The notes beneath the pieces are model-generated. The model was not told the DNA's origin. It worked only from the letters and a program-made list of their open reading frames with translations, and searched no databases. A program made the position numbers and the translations under genes. Below, piece after piece: positions 1 to 4,139 of a stretch of 8,165 nt of DNA. Source of the stretch: Rhodobacteraceae bacterium UBA3087 (GTDB taxonomy: Bacteria > Pseudomonadota > Alphaproteobacteria > Rhodobacterales > Rhodobacteraceae); the NCBI GenBank assembly GCA_002367285.1, contig DFBF01000233.1:1-8165 (forward strand). Direction: 5' to 3'. The stretch's first letter is position 1; each line of letters opens with the position of its first letter.

Positions 1-779
1 AGCCCGCCCAAACCGCGCATTCCCGCATTGTGCGGCAGGCGCCATTGCATGCATTGATAGGCCAGATCGGCCAGCGGATGGCCCAGCGTCGACAGCTCCC
101 AATCCAGCAGGCCAATCACCTGCGGCGCATCAGGCGCGAACATCATGTTGTCCAGGCGGTAATCGCCATGGACCAGGGCGACCTGCCCGTCATCGGCGGG
201 CATCCCCCCCTCAAGCCAGGCGATCAACGCATCCATCGCCGGGCGTGGTTGCAACGCCGAGGCGCGATATTGCGCCGTCCAGCGCTCTAACTGGCGGGCG
301 AAATAGGTGCCGGGCTTGCCGTAATCTGCCAGCCCTGCACCTGCGACATCCACCGAATGCAGCGCCGCCAGGGTCGCGTTCATCGCGTCATAAATCGGGC
401 CTCGGTCGTCCTTGCCCAGATCCGGCAGGGCCGGGTCCCAGAATATCCGGCCGTCCAGATACTCCATGACGAAAAACGCGCGGCCAATGGGCGACGCGTC
501 ATCCTCAGCCAAATGAAATACACGCGGAACAGCCACATCGGTGGGGGCCAGAGCCGCCATCACGCGGAACTCGCGTTCAACCGCATGGGCGGATTTCAAC
601 AGTTTTCCGGGCGGCTTAGCGCGCAAAACATACCGCCCACTGTCTGCCGTCACCAAATAGGTTGGGTTCGACTGCCCGGCTGCGAATTTTTCGCAAGAGG
701 TAAACCCGCAGAACCCGCCCACATGGTCACCCAGATACGCGGCCAACGCGGCGGTTTCGATATTCAGTCCATTAATCAT
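1..779 (-). CDS. APH-fold phosphotransferase (ACAD10/11- and LvaA-type kinase), 3' end outside window
   Basis: Likely ATP-dependent small-molecule kinase of the aminoglycoside phosphotransferase/choline kinase fold. 259 residues are visible; relatives have about 340, so the C-terminus lies beyond the left edge. The ATP-binding N-lobe includes NPTYLV (residues 38-43), a YVLRAKPPG strand (50-58) and AHAVEREF (64-71). The catalytic Brenner loop is HGDYRLDN (204-211, with D206 and N211). The metal-binding segment is LDWELSTLGHPLADLAYQ (225-242, with D226). The long LDWELSTLGHPLADLAYQ motif and the RQLERWTAQY segment (162-171) are typical of the subgroup fused to, or adjacent to, acyl-CoA dehydrogenases (human ACAD10/11, Pseudomonas LvaA), not of true antibiotic kinases. 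The ATG at 777-779 is the only ATG after the in-frame upstream stop; no clear Shine-Dalgarno is seen. The neighbouring divergent acyl-CoA dehydrogenase supports a role in hydroxyacyl-CoA breakdown (inference). Antibiotic resistance is unlikely. Confidence 0.9.
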   Translation of the reverse strand, partial: MINGLNIETAALAAYLGDHVGGFCGFTSCEKFAAGQSNPTYLVTADSGRYVLRAKPPGKLLKSAHAVEREFRVMAALAPTDVAVPRVFHLAEDDASPIGRAFFVMEYLDGRIFWDPALPDLGKDDRGPIYDAMNATLAALHSVDVAGAGLADYGKPGTYFARQLERWTAQYRASALQPRPAMDALIAWLEGGMPADDGQVALVHGDYRLDNMMFAPDAPQVIGLLDWELSTLGHPLADLAYQCMQWRLPHNAGMRGLGG

Positions 780-872
780 GGCGAAAGCGTAAATGACCCC
801 GCGTCAAACACAACGTCCGATTGACAAGACCTCACGTCACTGTTTCGCTCGCCCCAACCGGAGGAGAAAGCT
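780..872. promoter_or_regulatory. Divergent intergenic region between kinase and acyl-CoA dehydrogenase
   Basis: These 93 bases must hold the promoters of both divergent genes. Visible elements are a consensus-like TTGACA at 821-826 on the plus strand, with no good -10 hexamer 17 bases later (TTCGCT). A short inverted repeat, TGAC-N5-GTCA, lies at 794-806, and further TGAC/GTCA half-sites lie at 822-825 and 836-839. The strong ribosome binding site of the dehydrogenase, GGAGGAG, is at 860-866. No convincing promoter is seen for the kinase. The repeated TGAC/GTCA words could be operator half-sites for a regulator encoded outside the window, but this is weak. Confidence 0.4.
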
Positions 873-2111
873 ATGACCGACATGAACCTGGGCATGAGCG
901 CGCGCGTGACGCCGCTGCATGGCGAAGTCGCCCGCATGGTGCGCGAAGACATCGCACCTTTGGACGCGGAATATCTGGCCGAGGTAAACGTCGGGGACCG
1001 CTGGCAATTCACCCCGCGACAGACCGAGATCCTTGAGGGGGCGAAGGCAAAAGCCAAGGCCGCCGGCTTGTGGAACTTCTGGTTGACCGATAGCGACAAA
1101 GGGCATGGGCTGAACACGGTCGAATATGCGTTTCTGGCCGAAGAAATGGGCAAGTCCCACATCGCCGCCGAGGTGTTCAACTGCAACGCCCCCGACACCG
1201 GCAACATGGAGGTGTTCGAACGCTATGGCACGCCCGCCATGAAGGACCAGTGGCTGAAACCGCTGCTCAATGGCGACATTCGCTCGGCCTATTTGATGAC
1301 GGAACCTGACGTGGCGTCGTCAGACGCGACCAACATCGCCATGTCCTGTGTCCGTGATGGCGACGACTATGTGCTGAACGGCGAAAAATGGTGGGCCACC
1401 GGGGCGGGCGATCCGCGCTGCGCCGTCTATATCGTCATGGTGAAAACCGGCGGCGATGATGCGCCCAAACACCAACGTCATTCGATGATCGTGGTCGATG
1501 CCGCAACGCCGGGCATCGAAAAGCTGCGCGCAATGGAGGTTTACGGCCAGGATGACGCCCCCCACGGCCATATGCACCTCCGCTTTACCAATGTGCGCGT
1601 GCCGGTGAACAACATCCTGCTGGGTGAAGGGCGCGGCTTTGAAATCGCCCAGGGCCGCCTGGGGCCGGGACGCATTCACCATTGCATGCGCGCCATCGGC
1701 CAGGCTGAAAAAGCGCTTGAGGACATGTGCCGCCGCGCGCTGTCGCGCACAGCCTTTGGCAAACCGCTGGCCCAGTTGGGCGCAAACCATGACATCATCG
1801 CCGACGCCCGGATGGAGATCGAAATGGCCAGGCTTTTGTGTCTGAAAGCGGCCTGGATGATGGACCAGGGTGACGCGCGCGCCGCCGCCCCCTGGATCCA
1901 TCAGATCAAGGTCGTGGCCCCCAATGTCGCGTTGAAAGTCACCGATGCAGCGGTCCAGATGTTTGGCGCGCAGGGCATTTCACAAGACACCGAACTGGCG
2001 CGCCAATGGGCCAACCTGCGCACGCTGCGCCTGGCCGACGGACCCGACGCGGTGCATCGCCGCCAGGTCGCGCGCACCGAATTGCGTCGCTATACGCAAG
2101 AGCGCCTCTGA
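873..2111 (+). CDS. Acyl-CoA dehydrogenase, ACAD10/11- (LvaC-) like
   Basis: FAD-dependent acyl-CoA dehydrogenase of full family length (412 aa), expected to be cytosolic and to hand electrons to ETF. The N-terminal helical domain is about residues 10-140. The flavin/substrate loop MTEPDVASSD is at 142-151 and the middle beta-domain runs to about 250. The C-terminal helical domain contains GPGR (264-267), SRTAFGKPL (291-299) and the FAD-contacting MFGAQG (363-368). At the place where medium-chain enzymes carry the catalytic Glu (YEGT motif), this protein has LADGPDAVH with Asp389, the pattern recalled for ACAD10/11-type enzymes. The start is set by GGAGGAG at 860-866, six bases before the ATG. 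It is divergent from an ACAD10/11-type kinase. By analogy with LvaA/LvaC and ACAD11 (inference), it may act on 4-phosphoacyl-CoA made by that kinase, leading to loss of phosphate, instead of or besides simple desaturation. Membership of the family is near certain; the substrate is not known. Confidence 0.93.
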   Translation: MTDMNLGMSARVTPLHGEVARMVREDIAPLDAEYLAEVNVGDRWQFTPRQTEILEGAKAKAKAAGLWNFWLTDSDKGHGLNTVEYAFLAEEMGKSHIAAEVFNCNAPDTGNMEVFERYGTPAMKDQWLKPLLNGDIRSAYLMTEPDVASSDATNIAMSCVRDGDDYVLNGEKWWATGAGDPRCAVYIVMVKTGGDDAPKHQRHSMIVVDAATPGIEKLRAMEVYGQDDAPHGHMHLRFTNVRVPVNNILLGEGRGFEIAQGRLGPGRIHHCMRAIGQAEKALEDMCRRALSRTAFGKPLAQLGANHDIIADARMEIEMARLLCLKAAWMMDQGDARAAAPWIHQIKVVAPNVALKVTDAAVQMFGAQGISQDTELARQWANLRTLRLADGPDAVHRRQVARTELRRYTQERL

Positions 2112-2115
2112 CGTG

Positions 2116-2152
2116 AAAACGCCCGCGGCAGGAAACACCCCAGCCGCGGGCG
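2116..2152 (-). terminator. Rho-independent terminator at the end of the six-gene minus-strand operon
   Basis: A perfect 10-base stem, CGCCCGCGGC (2120-2129) paired with GCCGCGGGCG (2143-2152), has a 13-base loop. Read on the minus strand it is followed by TTTT (2119-2116), so it is oriented to stop transcription coming from the small acidic gene that ends at 2201. In the plus direction the stem is followed by CCAATCAG with no U-run, so any stop for the acyl-CoA dehydrogenase transcript would be less efficient. A second, weak hairpin (GTGCC-GAA-GGCAC, 2170-2182) lies between the gene end and this terminator. Confidence 0.65.
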
Positions 2153-2200
2153 CCAATCAGGATCAAGCGTGCCGAAGGCACTCAATTTGGCAACGCGGCC

Positions 2201-2413
2201 TCAGACCGGCATGTTGTCAAACAGGTCGTCCGCATCGTCGTCGCCCAGATCGTCCATGAGTTTGGCGAAATCTTCGGGCACGGGCATGCCCATCGCCTCA
2301 AACTCGGCGATCTTCTCGCGCAACTGTTCCTGCAACACGTGCCGATCCGCAGGGCGTTTCGCAATTTCATCAAGAATAGACGCGATTGCGACTTTCATTT
2401 CTTCAAGGGCCAT
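2201..2413 (-). CDS. Small acidic helical protein of unknown function (70 aa)
   Basis: I do not recognise a named family. The first 40 residues look like a charged amphipathic helix or short helical pair (MALEEMKVAI through REKIAEFEA). A turn follows (MGMPVPEDF, 41-49), then a strongly acidic tail with eight Asp between 54 and 66. There is no signal peptide, membrane segment or cysteine, so it is probably cytoplasmic and may be a protein-binding partner. A good Shine-Dalgarno, GAGGAG (2422-2427), lies 8 bases before the ATG, which makes translation likely. It lies 23 bases after the DksA-like gene and ahead of a terminator, so it is the last gene of the operon and probably co-transcribed with that regulator. 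Function unknown; a role tied to the DksA-like protein is only a guess from position. Confidence 0.75.
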   Translation of the reverse strand: MALEEMKVAIASILDEIAKRPADRHVLQEQLREKIAEFEAMGMPVPEDFAKLMDDLGDDDADDLFDNMPV

Positions 2414-2436
2414 GGTGTTTTCTCCTCAGTGCCAGT

Positions 2437-2763
2437 CTAGCCGTGTTTCGCGGCACATTTGCGACAGAAGGGCGTATAGGGCACGACGGCAAGCCGATCC
2501 TCCGCGATCTCGTCGCCGCATTCCACACAAAAGCCGAACTCGCCTTCTTCCATGCGTGTTATCGCCGCCTTGATCTTGGCAATCTCCGCCTGAGCATCGG
2601 TGCCGCGACGCTCCAGAACTTCGTCGTTCTCACGTTCAACGGCCAGCTCTTCCCAGTCCTTCGACTGGTGGCTGTCCAGCTCCTTGTCGATCTCTTGCAT
2701 CAGGGCTTTCAGCTCTGCCATGCGGGCTTCAAGCACGCCGCGATATTTGGCAACATCAGTCAT
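2437..2763 (-). CDS. Short TraR/DksA-family zinc-finger transcription modulator (108 aa)
   Basis: Probable RNA-polymerase secondary-channel binding protein related to DksA, which works with ppGpp to tune promoter output. The N-terminal two-thirds (residues 1-73) is charged and predicted to form a coiled coil. The C-terminal zinc finger has C79-x2-C82 and C100-x2-C103, a complete C4 site. At 108 aa it is shorter than E. coli DksA (151 aa), lacking most of the N-terminal globular part. Aligning back from the zinc finger, the coiled-coil tip DxxDxA of DksA corresponds here to D36-W-E-E39-L-A41: the first Asp and the Ala are kept and the second Asp is Glu. The start is chosen at the ATG with AGGAGGG (2769-2775) five bases upstream; a longer reading frame would run into the FliM-like gene. 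An FNR-like box sits 53 bases upstream. It is likely a second, specialised DksA-type protein of the cell. Confidence 0.9.
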   Translation of the reverse strand: MTDVAKYRGVLEARMAELKALMQEIDKELDSHQSKDWEELAVERENDEVLERRGTDAQAEIAKIKAAITRMEEGEFGFCVECGDEIAEDRLAVVPYTPFCRKCAAKHG

Positions 2764-2815
2764 GAATTCCCTCCTGTTCCTGACCTGAGTGTGCCCAATT
2801 TGCAGGGGGCGTGCT

Positions 2816-2829
2816 TTGATGCAGGTCAA
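2816..2829 (-). promoter_or_regulatory. Candidate FNR/DNR-type box upstream of the DksA-like gene
   Basis: On the minus strand the sequence is TTGAC-CTGC-ATCAA, which matches the FNR consensus TTGAT-N4-ATCAA at 9 of 10 defined positions. It lies in the 79-base gap between the FliM-like and DksA-like genes, centred about 59 bases before the DksA-like ATG. If it acted as a class II activator site (centre at -41.5), transcription would start near 2781, with a poor -10 of CACACT at 2793-2788. The TTGAC half-site also fits DNR/NnrR-type nitric-oxide regulators. The box is seen in the sequence; its use is inferred. Confidence 0.5.
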
Positions 2830-2835
2830 GGAAAT

Positions 2836-2852
2836 GGTCGGCTCAGCCGACC
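2836..2852 (-). terminator. Hairpin containing the FliM-like gene's stop codon; possible weak terminator or attenuator
   Basis: A perfect 7-base inverted repeat, GGTCGGC-TGA-GCCGACC, has the TGA stop codon of the FliM-like gene (2845-2843) as its three-base loop. On the minus strand it is followed by ATTTCCTTGACC, a broken T-rich stretch, so termination would be partial at best. It could reduce read-through into the DksA-like gene or protect the upstream message from 3' decay. Confidence 0.4.
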
Positions 2853-4066
2853 GGTTCGGGCAGATCGCCAATGGCCATGGGGGCAATATCCAGATCGGGC
2901 AAGTCACCGATCGGCGCGGGGTCAGCCCCCAGCCCCTCCAGTCCACCAAGGTCGCCAAGATCGGCCATCACACCCATATCCGCAGGATCGCCCAGCCCGC
3001 CCAAGGCACCCAAATCACCCAGACTGCCAAGCCCCCCGGCTTCACCAAGGCCCGCCATGGTGTTGTCATCTGCCATGCCACCAAGACTGCCCAGGGCCCC
3101 CGGATCGCCCACAGCGTCCAGCCCGCCATGGTTAGCAGCTGTGCCGGTCTCCATAACGCCCGGCACCATATTGGTGGCCCCCGGTGCCTCTGCATTCTCT
3201 TCGCTGATCCGCACGGCCCGGTGTCCACCGACCTGGCCCAGCCGCCCCAACGAAATCTCGCGCCCAGTCACGTCTTCCAGCCGCACATTCACCAGCGCCT
3301 CGCGGGGGACCGGAACCAACGCCCCGACGGTCAAAGCAGTCACCGCGGCCAAGGGCATCTCGCGACGATGCAGCACTGCGGTCATCTCGGCCTTGGTGTC
3401 CATCACGGCGTCGGCAAGGGTTTCGGTCCCGCCAGCGGTGTCGCCCCTGTCAACCCGCAAACGCGGGGGATCAAACGGAAAGACCAGCTGCATCGAGCCT
3501 TCTTTTGCGCCACTGCCAAGGTCCATTGTCAGGGTGAACTGACGATAGGGAATATCCTCCAGCGCCATGAGAACCGCGCGCGTATCCGACATCGGCATCG
3601 CATACCGAAAACCCGAAATCGCGGCAAGGATCGACAGCTCCGCCTCCTCCACCACCTCCTCGAACAGCTCGAGCATCCGGTCGATGAAATCGGCGGCCAT
3701 GATCGCGTCTGTGCGCGTGGGCGCGCGCGGGGCGGCCGGGTTGGGCACGACACGCCCGGTGGTCTGGATTTCCACAAGGGCCGCAAGGGTCTGGGGATCG
3801 ACAACGATCAGGCCATAACGTGAATTCGGCCCTTCGATCAGCACCAGAAGGGCATGTTCGGGCAGGCCTTCGACCAGGCTGTCAAGCACGACCCGCTGTT
3901 CCTGCACCCCGGCGGCAAGCGCCATCAGCGCGGCAACGTCTTCTGCGGCCTGCGCCACGGCCACACGCAGCGCCGTGGCCGCCGTCACGCGGCCAATCTC
4001 GGGCGGAGGTCGTCCAACCCCTGCTTTGCGCCGCATGGCGCTTACATCACGCTGATCGTCGCTCAT
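2843..4066 (-). CDS. FliM/FliN-family (SpoA-domain) protein with Leu-Gly-rich C-terminal tail
   Basis: 407 aa, cytoplasmic, no signal peptide. Residues about 20-200 are an alpha/beta region resembling a degenerate FliM middle domain. Residues about 215-290 match the SpoA domain of FliM/FliN: LADAVMDTKAEMTAVL, then ALTVGALVPVP, VNVRLEDVTG and the GRLGQVGGHRAVRI end. The tail (about 300-407) is low complexity, rich in Gly, Leu, Asp and Ala, with many LGxLGxLG units. The usual FliM N-terminal CheY-binding peptide is not seen; the protein begins MSDDQRDVSAMRRKAG. The ATG at 4066 is preferred because AGGTGG (4075-4080) precedes it by 8 bases; an upstream GTG at 4111 has no ribosome binding site. 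It follows the sensor kinase by 73 bases in the same operon. No other flagellar gene is present, so it may be a motor-switch variant or a SpoA protein used in signalling. The family is fairly sure, the role uncertain. Confidence 0.8.
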   Translation of the reverse strand: MSDDQRDVSAMRRKAGVGRPPPEIGRVTAATALRVAVAQAAEDVAALMALAAGVQEQRVVLDSLVEGLPEHALLVLIEGPNSRYGLIVVDPQTLAALVEIQTTGRVVPNPAAPRAPTRTDAIMAADFIDRMLELFEEVVEEAELSILAAISGFRYAMPMSDTRAVLMALEDIPYRQFTLTMDLGSGAKEGSMQLVFPFDPPRLRVDRGDTAGGTETLADAVMDTKAEMTAVLHRREMPLAAVTALTVGALVPVPREALVNVRLEDVTGREISLGRLGQVGGHRAVRISEENAEAPGATNMVPGVMETGTAANHGGLDAVGDPGALGSLGGMADDNTMAGLGEAGGLGSLGDLGALGGLGDPADMGVMADLGDLGGLEGLGADPAPIGDLPDLDIAPMAIGDLPEPVG

Positions 4067-4139
4067 CGTTTTTGCCACCTGGCCACAGTCATATTCCAGA
4101 TGTCGCAGCACAAGGTTTACAAATGGTTGAAATCGCAGA

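Noticed and set aside
1..779. Antibiotic-resistance aminoglycoside phosphotransferase
   Set aside because: The fold is shared, but the LDWELSTLGHPLADLAYQ and AHAVEREF segments and the adjacent acyl-CoA dehydrogenase point to the ACAD10/11- and LvaA-type metabolic kinases.
776..1207. Minus-strand open frame of 143 codons antisense to the acyl-CoA dehydrogenase
   Set aside because: The dehydrogenase frame is clearly the coding one (family motifs, strong ribosome binding site). The antisense product has no domain and runs into the start of the kinase gene.
2764..2958. N-terminal extension of the DksA-like frame by 65 residues
   Set aside because: The extension overlaps the FliM-like gene, is unlike any DksA N-terminus, and the internal ATG at 2763 has a near-ideal ribosome binding site.
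2920..3110. Tandem DNA repeat or CRISPR-like array
   Set aside because: The repetition comes from Leu-Gly-rich coding sequence with variable third bases; there are no identical repeats with unique spacers.
2789..3823. Open frame of 344 codons on the plus strand
   Set aside because: It is antisense to the FliM-like gene and crosses the FliM/DksA gap. It has low-complexity His/Gly/Pro composition, no ribosome binding site and no domain.
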